From Fibrobacter sp. (GTDB lineage: Bacteria > Fibrobacterota > Fibrobacteria > Fibrobacterales > Fibrobacteraceae): a DNA stretch of 33,188 nucleotides. A model generated the notes under the pieces. It ran no database searches and was not told where the DNA came from. It worked only from the letters and a program-made list of their open reading frames with translations. Of this stretch, positions 22,416 to 29,246 are shown in pieces; position 1 is the stretch's first letter, and each line of letters begins with the position of its first letter. The DNA lies in assembly GCA_017503015.1 (NCBI GenBank), contig JAFVTX010000012.1, forward strand, positions 1 through 33,188, read 5' to 3'. The translations under genes were made by a program, and so were the position numbers.

Positions 22416-23189
22416 TTACGGCTGAATATTGATCATGGGAATCATCTTATCATTTCCGTTGACCTGGGGGAGCTTGCCGTCCCATTTTTCAATCCACTTG
22501 AGCATCAGGTATTCCTTGCCGTTCTGTTTCTTGAGGGCTTCCATCTGGAGGGCGATGACGGCTGAGTCCGCCTTGGCCTTGGCCACCCGTTGCTCGTTTT
22601 GGTAGTCCATCTTAATCTTGATGTTCTTTTCCTTGAGAGCCTCTTGCTCTTGTACCTGCTTGGCCTCAATGGCCTCGTTGAAGGCTCTGCTGAACTGGAA
22701 TTCCGTAATGGTGAAACCATCAATGATGATATGGGCTCCGGCGGAGTCCAGCTTTGACTTGAGAGCCGATTCCATACGGCTGCGGATTTCTTCGCGTTTC
22801 TGGAGCATTTCTTCGGGAACGTATTGCGGTGTGATGCCCGTGATGGTTTCCTTGATTTTGGGCTGGAGGACGGTGGCCACATACCGTGTGCCGTACTTGG
22901 AGTAAATCTTGTCTACGTTCTGCGGGTCCACATGGTAGTTCACGTTGGTGCCCACATATACGGTCTGCAAATCTTTGGAGCCGGATTCTATCTTGACCGT
23001 TTCCAGCTGGGTGCTCACGGGGATACGGATGACTTCTTTGGTGACAATGTTGTAAAAGTTTAGCCCAGGCTCAAAGGTCTCGCTGTACTTTCCGAACTGG
23101 AGCACCACACCGCGCTCCGTTTCATCAATCTGGGCGCACCCCAAAAGGACGAGGGATGCGGCTATCGCTAAAAGAAATTTTGTTTTCAT
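22416..23189 (-). CDS. SPFH/prohibitin-family lipoprotein
   Basis: The 257-residue product carries a lipoprotein signal (MKTKFLLAIAASLVLLGC, Cys18). Residues ~25-190 are an SPFH/Band 7 domain: RGVVLQFGKYSETFEPGLNF, then VNYHVDPQNVDKIYSKYG and EIRSRMESALKSKLDSAGAH. A coiled-coil tail follows (EAIEAKQVQEQEALKEKNIK). SPFH proteins form membrane-associated rings. Most bacterial members use a transmembrane N-terminus; here a lipid anchor is predicted instead, placing the ring outside the inner membrane. AAAGGAG precedes the start. No NfeD or FtsH partner lies beside it. Confidence 0.85.
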   Translation of the reverse strand: MKTKFLLAIAASLVLLGCAQIDETERGVVLQFGKYSETFEPGLNFYNIVTKEVIRIPVSTQLETVKIESGSKDLQTVYVGTNVNYHVDPQNVDKIYSKYGTRYVATVLQPKIKETITGITPQYVPEEMLQKREEIRSRMESALKSKLDSAGAHIIIDGFTITEFQFSRAFNEAIEAKQVQEQEALKEKNIKIKMDYQNEQRVAKAKADSAVIALQMEALKKQNGKEYLMLKWIEKWDGKLPQVNGNDKMIPMINIQP

Positions 23190-23233
23190 AACGGTCTCCT
23201 TTCTTTCAAAGATAACATTTAGTCGGAAAAATG

Positions 23234-24178
23234 TTAGATGTCGTCCAGCACCTTTTCCATCATTTCCATGTTCTCTTCACAGTATTCGAGCTGCCTGGAG
23301 AGAATCTTGATGGCATTGATTTTTCCGCCCAGTTCACGGGTGAAGAACCGTGCCACATTCCAGAAGAACACGGCGAAATTGCGCTTGCCATTGGCATGGC
23401 CTTCAAACAGGCATTTGGCGAAATGCCTGTATACCAGGTAGGCGAGCAGGCGACTGCTTTCGGTTTCGGAAAAATAACCCTGGTCTTCGATGGGAGTGCT
23501 GTTGGCAGAATCTGCGTCAATGCGGGTCTTGATTCGGGCGAGGGCACTGTCCCATGCCGGGCCGAAACTGACCGTCTTGGCAAGAAGCTCGTACAGCTCG
23601 CAAACACTACCGAGAGGGGCGAAGGGTTTTTCATTGTTGTATCCGAAAGCGGTGTAGAGTTTCTCCTTGAAAGAGGCTGTGCCATCGGCGAGGGCTTTGA
23701 ACATTTGCTCCCTTTCGTAAAGCACTTCGTTCCGGATTTCGATGTCGTCTTCGCTCAGTTCGTCTTCGGGCTCGTCACATTCTTCGGCCGTGAATGCAAG
23801 AGGGCCTTCGCCTTCAAGCAGGAGCCGTGTCGCCTCTTCGCAGCAGAGCCCTAGGCCCCGTTCCATGATGTCACCGTATACTTCTACGAACCGCGGGTGC
23901 TCACGACAGATTTCGCAGAGGGCGCCCTCCCCCAGATTCTGATAGATTTCGCAGAGGTTGCTTTTGTCCAAAAACGGACAGCGGTCGTGGGGAAGCAGCT
24001 TGAAGTGTCCTTCTTCGATATTTGCGCGAAGCTTGTCGCCAAAGGGCCCTTTTACCTTGCTGTAGGAATCCTGCGAAGTTTTGTCGATGTCGATTTCCCA
24101 GCCTACGCAGCAGGTGTCGCTGCAGTGGGTGGCCGTGCATTTGAATTTATCATAAAAATCGGGCTTGCGAAGGATCAT
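23234..24178 (-). CDS. fliB: FliB-family (flagellin lysine-N-methylase-like) protein
   Basis: The 314-residue product has the conserved Cys-rich N-terminus of the FliB family: FKCTATHCSDTCCVGWEIDI, RCPFLDKSNLCEIYQNLGEG with CEICREHPRF, and later LGLCCEEATRLLL. The spaced cysteines suggest a metal or iron-sulphur centre. In Salmonella FliB methylates flagellin lysines. No flagellar gene is in this window and described Fibrobacter species are not flagellated, so the substrate is probably another protein. It starts four bases after the stop codon of the acetyltransferase gene, so they share a transcript. Confidence 0.8.
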   Translation of the reverse strand: MILRKPDFYDKFKCTATHCSDTCCVGWEIDIDKTSQDSYSKVKGPFGDKLRANIEEGHFKLLPHDRCPFLDKSNLCEIYQNLGEGALCEICREHPRFVEVYGDIMERGLGLCCEEATRLLLEGEGPLAFTAEECDEPEDELSEDDIEIRNEVLYEREQMFKALADGTASFKEKLYTAFGYNNEKPFAPLGSVCELYELLAKTVSFGPAWDSALARIKTRIDADSANSTPIEDQGYFSETESSRLLAYLVYRHFAKCLFEGHANGKRNFAVFFWNVARFFTRELGGKINAIKILSRQLEYCEENMEMMEKVLDDI

Positions 24179-24182
24179 GGTC

Positions 24183-24776
24183 TCAGTACTTTTCTTGTTC
24201 TACCTTCTTGAGTACGCGGCAGGGGTTGCCTACGGCAACGACACCCTGCGGGATGGCCCGTGTGACCACGCTCCCCGCCCCGATGACGCTGCCTGTACCG
24301 ATGGTCACGCCTCCGCAAATGGTCACGTTCCCAGCAATCCAGCAGTTGTCCTCGATAGTAACCGGCTTTGCATATTCTAGGTCGGTGAGGCTGCCGTCGG
24401 GCTTTTCGAACATGTTGCGTTCTTGCCAACGCAGCGGGTGTATGGGCGTGAGAATCGAAACGTTCGGGCCTATGAATACGTTGCTCCCGATGTTTACCGG
24501 AGCGCAATCCAACACGGTGAAGTTGAAATTCGCGTAGCTCTTTTCACCGATGCGGGTATTGCTCCCGTAATCGAAAAAGACAGGCCCTTGCAGGTAAACG
24601 CCCCTTGCGGGTGTTGTCTCCAGAATCTGGGCTAGGATTTCCTCCCGGGCCTTGTCGGTTTCCAGAAGGCCGTTATATTGTTGGCACAGGGCGTGGCATG
24701 CGGATCTTCTTGATGCAAGCTCCCTGTCGCTTGGATCGTAAAGTTTGCCGGCAAGCATTTTTTCTTTTTCTGTCAT
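24183..24776 (-). CDS. Maltose/galactoside O-acetyltransferase-type enzyme
   Basis: Start chosen at MTEKEKMLAGKLYDPSD (24774-24776), the usual opening of the Maa/LacA family; an 18-residue upstream extension is not supported. The 197-residue product has left-handed beta-helix hexapeptides (IGSNVFIGPNVSIL, IEDNCWIAGNVTICGG, VTIGTGSVIGAGSVV), the active-site HPLRW stretch and the ending GNPCRVL. It moves an acetyl group from acetyl-CoA to a sugar hydroxyl. It lies in a leftward run with the GNAT and FliB-like genes. Confidence 0.9.
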   Translation of the reverse strand: MTEKEKMLAGKLYDPSDRELASRRSACHALCQQYNGLLETDKAREEILAQILETTPARGVYLQGPVFFDYGSNTRIGEKSYANFNFTVLDCAPVNIGSNVFIGPNVSILTPIHPLRWQERNMFEKPDGSLTDLEYAKPVTIEDNCWIAGNVTICGGVTIGTGSVIGAGSVVTRAIPQGVVAVGNPCRVLKKVEQEKY

Positions 24777-24847
24777 GGCAAGAAAATAAAAAAGTTTGAG
24801 GGGTAAGAAACGCCGCGTTACCATCGCCACTTTGTAAAATTCATGAC

Positions 24848-25402
24848 TTACGGGTACTTCGCTCCGGGGACGTTCTTCAGGATTTCTTTCCAGAAGTCGC
24901 GGAATTCTTTTTCGGTGACGATGCCGCCGGCGGAAAGTAGGCGGTAGTGCTCGCCTTGCCAGATGTAATCGACGGGGGAGGAGTCAAAGCCGTTGCGGGT
25001 GTAAAATTCGCGACGGCGGTTCCTGTGTTCGAGTTCTTCGGCGTCCTTGGAATCTTCTTCGACTTCAATATCGACGACGATGCGCGTGTCGGGGTGTTGC
25101 CTGCGGATGGCCTGCAGGATTTGCGAACCGTATCCGCGACTGCGCAGTTCTGGCACAACCGCGAAATAGACGATGTTCGTGATGCTCCCGTGTGTGATGG
25201 AATTCGAGAACCCGCAGAACATGGGAGCCGCGGCGTTCTCGCCATTATCCTTGTTAAAAAACGCCCAGAATTCCCGCTTGATTTTATCGTCGAGCAAATG
25301 TTTTATCGGAATACGTTCGTTTGCCGGGAACGCCGATTCGTACAGTGCCTTGACCTGCGGAAACCAGGGGGCATCTCTTGTGACATCGAAAAACTGGAGC
25401 AT
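24848..25402 (-). CDS. GNAT-family N-acetyltransferase
   Basis: The 184-residue product has the GNAT acetyl-CoA loop VVPELRSRGYGSQIL (RSRGYG at residues 87-92), preceded by the strand ITNIVYFAV and followed by the expected helix and strand (RIVVDIEVEEDS) and FYTRNGF near the C-terminus. Substrate is unknown. It is the first gene of the leftward set ending with the FliB-like gene. Confidence 0.85.
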   Translation of the reverse strand: MLQFFDVTRDAPWFPQVKALYESAFPANERIPIKHLLDDKIKREFWAFFNKDNGENAAAPMFCGFSNSITHGSITNIVYFAVVPELRSRGYGSQILQAIRRQHPDTRIVVDIEVEEDSKDAEELEHRNRRREFYTRNGFDSSPVDYIWQGEHYRLLSAGGIVTEKEFRDFWKEILKNVPGAKYP

Positions 25403-25465
25403 CGGCAGAAAGAATAGGATAAAAAGGCGCGTGCGTCAAGCAGGGGCGCGCGCTTCGGTGTGTTT

Positions 25466-25483
25466 TAGTGTATATTTACCAAC
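25466..25483 (+). promoter_or_regulatory. Promoter -10 element placed for a leaderless SDR transcript
   Basis: TAGTGTATATTTA (25466-25478) holds the -10-like TATATT seven bases before the ATG. The identical 13-mer precedes the DUF4143 gene at 26577-26589. Transcription would start at or next to the start codon, and no ribosome site is present. Confidence 0.5.
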
Positions 25484-26194
25484 ATGAAATCGTTTGAAAA
25501 TAAAGTGGTCGTGGTGACGGGTGGGGCCCACGGGATAGGCGCTACCGTTGTGAGTGAATTCGAGAAAGAGGGGGCGAAGGTCGCCTACATCGACATTCGC
25601 GAGAATCCCTGTTTTGTAGGGGACTTGTCAAAAAAGGAAGTCCTCGAAAAATTTGCGCAGTTCGTCATCGAAAAATACGGGCACGTGGATGTGCTGGTGA
25701 ACAACGCGCTCCCGCTGATGAAAGGCATTGACGAATGTAGCTACGAAGAATTCAGCTATGCGCTGGCGGTGGGCGTGACGGCCCCGTTTTATCTCGCGAA
25801 ATTTTTCGCACCGCATTTCGGGGTGGGCGCGAGCATTATAAACATTTCTTCGAGTCGCGACCGCATGAGTCAACCGCAAACGGAAAGCTATACGGCGGCG
25901 AAGGGCGGAATTGCTGCCCTTACCCATGCGCTTGCAGTGAGCTTTGCGGGCCGCGTCCGCGTGAATTCCATTTCGCCGGGCTGGATCGATACGGATTTCA
26001 AGGTTTACGAAGGTCTCGATGCCACGCAGCAGCCCGCAGGCCGCGTCGGGAACCCGCTCGACATCGCCAACATGGTGCTTTACCTCGCCAGCGACAAGGC
26101 CGGTTTTATTACCGGCGAAAACATCTGCATCGACGGCGGTATGACCCGCCAGATGATTTACCACAACGACTGCGGCTGGAAATTCGAAGGGTAG
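25484..26194 (+). CDS. Short-chain dehydrogenase/reductase
   Basis: The 236-residue product is a classical SDR: cofactor motif TGGAHGIG (residues 12-19), DVLVNNA, the catalytic Ser in IINISSSR (122-124), Tyr136 and Lys140 in SYTAAKGG, and the family ending ENICIDGGM. Asp37 in AYIDIRE, after the second strand, favours NAD over NADP. The substrate is not known. The next gene, an alpha/beta-hydrolase remnant, starts three bases after the stop. Confidence 0.9.
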   Translation: MKSFENKVVVVTGGAHGIGATVVSEFEKEGAKVAYIDIRENPCFVGDLSKKEVLEKFAQFVIEKYGHVDVLVNNALPLMKGIDECSYEEFSYALAVGVTAPFYLAKFFAPHFGVGASIINISSSRDRMSQPQTESYTAAKGGIAALTHALAVSFAGRVRVNSISPGWIDTDFKVYEGLDATQQPAGRVGNPLDIANMVLYLASDKAGFITGENICIDGGMTRQMIYHNDCGWKFEG

Positions 26195-26197
26195 GAA

Positions 26198-26452
26198 ATG
26201 AAAAACCTTGTCATTTACGTGCACGGGAAGGGCGGGAACGCTGACTACGTGCGTGAAAACCCGATCGAGTGGCGTGTCCCGACAAAAATTCTGTACGGTT
26301 CGAACGACAACCTGACCTCGCTAGATACGATGCACGATTTCGTCCAGAGAATCGGAGCCCCCTTGACCATAATGGATGGCGGCGGACACTGGTTCCACAC
26401 TGACGAACAGATGGCATTCCTTGATAAGTGGATTAGAACGGAGGCTTTATGA
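26198..26452 (+). pseudogene. Alpha/beta-hydrolase with large internal deletion
   Basis: The 84-residue frame joins the N-terminal strand and oxyanion-type loop of a small alpha/beta hydrolase (MKNLVIYVHGKGGNAD) directly to its C-terminal part (YVRENPIEW, PTKILYGSNDNLTS, and the catalytic-His segment GGGHWFHTDEQMAFLDKWI). The middle, which should hold the lid and the nucleophile GxSxG elbow, is missing; intact relatives are around 200 residues. The frame is preserved across the deletion, so a short protein may still be made but cannot have the catalytic triad. Confidence 0.75.
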
Positions 26453-26523
26453 AGAAGTTTCTTGTTGCGATGACAGTTCAAAAAAGATTGAATTTGCTGG
26501 TTAAAGCGGATTTAATGGTGTAA
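26449..26523 (+). CDS. Possible 24-residue peptide or gene remnant
   Basis: An ATG overlapping the end of the hydrolase remnant (ATGA) opens a frame coding MKKFLVAMTVQKRLNLLVKA plus four residues. It begins like a signal peptide but turns basic at once. It may be the stump of a deleted exported protein. Evidence is only the start overlap and composition. Confidence 0.2.
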   Translation: MKKFLVAMTVQKRLNLLVKADLMV

Positions 26524-26558
26524 TTTTTGGTATTTTTGTAAAATCTACCCCCTTAACC

Positions 26559-26593
26559 TTGATTTTTGTCTAGTAATAGTGTATATTTAGGGT
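26559..26593 (+). promoter_or_regulatory. Sigma-70-type promoter of the DUF4143 ATPase gene
   Basis: TTGATT at 26559-26564 and TATATT at 26582-26587 are separated by 17 bp. The expected start of transcription falls at the ATG at 26594, and no ribosome site is seen, so the message is probably leaderless. Confidence 0.6.
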
Positions 26594-27829
26594 ATGAGTA
26601 CCAAGAATTATGCCAGGGAATGCTATCTCAAGAAAATCCGCGGTTTCTACCGCGATTGCGAGATAATCAAGGTCATTACGGGGGTCCGCCGCTGCGGCAA
26701 GTCGAGCCTGATGGAGACTATTGCGCAGGAACTCGCTGATTCGGGTGTCGCTCCCGAAAACATCGTCTATCTCGACTTGGACAGGCGCGGGTTCAAGAAT
26801 ATCAAGACTGCAGATCAGTTGGAAAAATGCATTGAGGAGCATTCCGCTGCGCAAGGGACCAAATTCCTGTTCATTGACGAGATTCAAAATGTCAAGGACT
26901 TTGAGGTGGTCATCAACGCATTCAGGGCGGAAGGCGACTTTTCCATATTCATTACGGGTTCGAATTCATACCTGTTGAGCGGTGAACTGGTCACCAAGCT
27001 GACGGGCAGATATATCGAGTTCGAAATGTTCCCGCTCAATTTCCAGGAATACTTGGGAATGAAGCGTTTCTTCGGCAAAGCAGTCAGCCAAAATCTTGTG
27101 GAAGAGTTCGACAACTTCCTCGTGGAGGGCGGTTTCCCGAAAGCGGTCCAGTACGATTCGCCGCAAGACAAGAGGGCTTACATCGAAAGTGTAATCAATG
27201 AAATTTTTGAGAAGGATATCAAGCGACGCGTGAAAATCCGCAATGTGTCGGTGTTCAACAAGATTCGAAACTACATGATAAACAACTTCGGTGCGACAAC
27301 GAGCCTTACCAACATGCTCGAAGACTTGCGTAAGAACGGCTCCGACATCAAGCGGGAAACCTTGAACAGGTACATCCAGATTTTGGTCGATTCGAAAATC
27401 CTCTACGAGTGCAACCGCTTCGACATGAAATCGCGAAGGTCTATCGCAGGCGAAAAGAAATACTACTTGGCCGATGTGGGATTTTACTACGCGACCAATA
27501 CCGACAACCGCATAAATTACGGCCCCGTCATGGAGAACGTTTTTTACGCCTACGCCAAATCGAACGGTTATAGCGTGAGTGTCGGGCGCATTGGGAAGCT
27601 GGAGTGCGACTTTATTCTGCAAAGGGATTTTTCGGAGTACAGTTACGTGCAAGTCTGCATGACGATGATGGATAGCCGAAAGACTGAGGACCGCGAATAT
27701 GCCCCGCTGGAGAAAATTCGGGACAATTACGCGAAGTACGTGCTGACTCGAAATGACGTTATCCAGCACAGGAACGGGATTGTCCACAAGAACATGCCCG
27801 AAATGATGAACGACGGGGAATTGCCGTAG
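26594..27829 (+). CDS. AAA-type ATPase with DUF4143 domain
   Basis: The 411-residue product has an N-terminal AAA domain with Walker A GVRRCGKSS (residues 30-38), Walker B FLFIDEIQ (91-98) and sensor-like FITGSNS, then a winged-helix region (residues ~200-290) and a DUF4143 part with VGFYYATN, NVFYAYAKSNGY and the nuclease-like GKLECDFIL. Such proteins are widespread in accessory regions; their function is not settled. The C-terminus (NMPEMMNDGELP) is followed in the same frame, straight after TAG, by an HTH-coding remnant. Confidence 0.85.
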   Translation: MSTKNYARECYLKKIRGFYRDCEIIKVITGVRRCGKSSLMETIAQELADSGVAPENIVYLDLDRRGFKNIKTADQLEKCIEEHSAAQGTKFLFIDEIQNVKDFEVVINAFRAEGDFSIFITGSNSYLLSGELVTKLTGRYIEFEMFPLNFQEYLGMKRFFGKAVSQNLVEEFDNFLVEGGFPKAVQYDSPQDKRAYIESVINEIFEKDIKRRVKIRNVSVFNKIRNYMINNFGATTSLTNMLEDLRKNGSDIKRETLNRYIQILVDSKILYECNRFDMKSRRSIAGEKKYYLADVGFYYATNTDNRINYGPVMENVFYAYAKSNGYSVSVGRIGKLECDFILQRDFSEYSYVQVCMTMMDSRKTEDREYAPLEKIRDNYAKYVLTRNDVIQHRNGIVHKNMPEMMNDGELP

Positions 27830-27985
27830 GTTGACTTTTCTGAGATTGCTCGCCGATTGGGAATCCCGCAACCCCTCTTTGCTGCATATGTAAATGGGAC
27901 GAAAAAGCCGTCGTCGGCAAGAAAGAAGCTCATTGACGAGGAATTGCGCCGCATTGGCAGGGAGTTGCTGAAAACCGTGGCGTAG
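27830..27985 (+). pseudogene. HTH C-terminal remnant in frame after the DUF4143 stop codon
   Basis: The 51 codons after TAG at 27827-27829 read VDFSEIARRLGIPQPLFAAY, then VNGTKKPSSARKKLIDEELR and an ending RIGRELLKTVA before TAG. This is the helix-turn-helix end of an XRE-like or HicB-C-terminal-like regulator. It has no start codon of its own. It may be the last part of a truncated antitoxin-like gene. Because the frame is shared, stop-codon read-through would fuse it to the ATPase. Confidence 0.65.
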
Positions 27986-28010
27986 TGATGTGCGGGCGGC
28001 TTTGCTTTTT

Positions 28011-28760
28011 TTATTGGCCAAATTCGACTTTGCTGAAAGACTTGTAATGGTTGCTAGTGTAATAGATGTTGCAGCCGCTGCTGTAGACTAGACGGTTTGT
28101 GCCACGGTTGCTTGCGAAGTAATCGACGTCGGCTTCGTACCAAGTCCCTTGGGGCAATAGTCCTTCGCGATTTTCGAAATAATCTCCACCGATCATCACG
28201 CCAAGCGTCGTAAGCGGATTGAAATTCCATTTGGTAAAATTCCGGCCGGTTTTTTGCTCGTAGAGCCTTTTACCTTCGCTTTTGCTCACGTAGTTTGAAG
28301 GAAGACTCCCATTTTCGCAAATGTATTTGGCGACTTCATTCTTTGATGTGTACTGAGTTCCTGGTTGGCTTGTTGAAACTATCGGGGCCGCACTTGAGGA
28401 GAATGGCGACGATTTGCCGACAAATGTATAGATACCGGATACGATTGCCAAGATAACGCATAGCGCGAACATAAAACTGCGCAGCGATTTGTTCTTTTTA
28501 TGGTAACCGGTGTTTGATGAGTAACGCGGTCGTGGTTCTTGGCGCAACGCAACGCCTTCGAGGGAGCCTTTCTCGATTCGGGTACCTTTCTCGGTTTTAC
28601 CGAAACTACTGATGATGATTGTATCGCCAACTCGTGGCTGTCGAACGGGATGCCCTAATGCTGAAATGTGGAAGAAAAACTTTGTTCCGTTCACTGTGGC
28701 GAAACCGAATCTTTTTTCTTCATTCCACTGCGTTACTGTTGCTTTATTTGTGATGGGCAT
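28011..28760 (-). CDS. Cold-shock-domain / transmembrane / barnase-like ribonuclease fusion
   Basis: The 249-residue product has three parts. Residues 1-70 are a cold-shock domain with both RNA-binding motifs (KRFGFATV and KFFFHIS). Residues ~95-113 form one transmembrane helix after a basic stretch, which puts the N-terminus in the cytoplasm. Residues ~138-247 match barnase-type guanyl-preferring RNases: VAKYICENGSLPSNYVSKSE, GGDYFENREGLLP, WYEADVDY, then SNHYKSFSKVEF. All barnase catalytic residues have counterparts: Glu209, Arg219, Arg223 and His238. The RNase part would face the periplasm. No barstar-like inhibitor gene is seen nearby. It may scavenge RNA, act as an envelope toxin, or couple RNA binding inside with cleavage outside; none is proven. 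Confidence 0.85.
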   Translation of the reverse strand: MPITNKATVTQWNEEKRFGFATVNGTKFFFHISALGHPVRQPRVGDTIIISSFGKTEKGTRIEKGSLEGVALRQEPRPRYSSNTGYHKKNKSLRSFMFALCVILAIVSGIYTFVGKSSPFSSSAAPIVSTSQPGTQYTSKNEVAKYICENGSLPSNYVSKSEGKRLYEQKTGRNFTKWNFNPLTTLGVMIGGDYFENREGLLPQGTWYEADVDYFASNRGTNRLVYSSGCNIYYTSNHYKSFSKVEFGQ

Positions 28761-28820
28761 GGGTGTTCCAAATGGTCGCGTTTATCTGCGATTGAAATAT
28801 AGAAAGAACCACCTCTTTTT

Positions 28821-28848
28821 CTAACCACTAGCCGCTGTTTACGGCCTG
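28821..28848. repeat. Heptanucleotide array (CTAACCA-type), copy 1
   Basis: CTAACCA, CTAGCCG, CTGTTTA and CGGCCTG follow as 7-bp units. The first 21 bases match 29133-29153 with two differences, so direct repeats flank the stretch between. Confidence 0.6.
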
Positions 28849-28919
28849 ACGGCCTAACCACTGTGGAACCGGGGCGTTGCGGGGTGTCCCCGCAGAGGGG
28901 GTGATGGAAGACCCGGCTA

Positions 28920-29032
28920 GATCCTTGGACTTCGGCGCGTCGCGCCTACACTCAGGATGACATGGCCGGGGCTGTAGCGAGGGGGAGGCTTCCCCCTTTT
29001 GTGTAATTGGAGGTCCCCGACCAAGTCGGGGA
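28920..29032. repeat. Palindromic repeat cluster
   Basis: GATCCTTGGAC...CTCAGGATGACA (28920-28962) resembles the copies at 16853 and 18967. TCCCCGAC-CAA-GTCGGGGA (29014-29032) has the same CGACCAAGTCG centre as the copy at 18967-18991. Confidence 0.6.
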
Positions 29033-29132
29033 AGACACGCAGGGATGGATTGCCGCGCTACACTGCGTTCCGCTCGCAATGATGCGTAGGGGGATTCTAT
29101 CGCCCTTGACAGGGCTCCAGAATGACATTTTC

Positions 29133-29190
29133 CTAACCACTAACCACTGTTTACTAACCACTTCTCTCGTCTCTCGTCTCTCGCCTCTCG
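29133..29190. repeat. Heptanucleotide array (CTAACCA then TCTCTCG units), copy 2
   Basis: Seven-base periodicity runs from CTAACCA, CTAACCA, CTGTTTA, CTAACCA into TCTCTCG three times and CCTCTCG once. It ends 57 bp before the ilvC start codon. Confidence 0.7.
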
Positions 29191-29246
29191 TCTAAAATGC
29201 TATCTTTCCCCCCCGGAAACATTCTACTTAACAGAGGTTCAAAAAA

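Larger units (their letters stand above)
28761..29246. other. Repeat-rich spacer of ~490 bp upstream of ilvC
   Basis: No gene is supported. The spacer is packed with repeats, listed separately: two heptamer arrays (28821-28848, 29133-29190), a GATCCTTGGAC...AGGATGACA palindrome (28920-28962), a GGGGGA...TCCCCC hairpin at about 28981-28995 and a TCCCCGAC-CAA-GTCGGGGA hairpin (29014-29032). The ilvC leader at the right end has AGAGG nine bases before its ATG. Confidence 0.6.
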
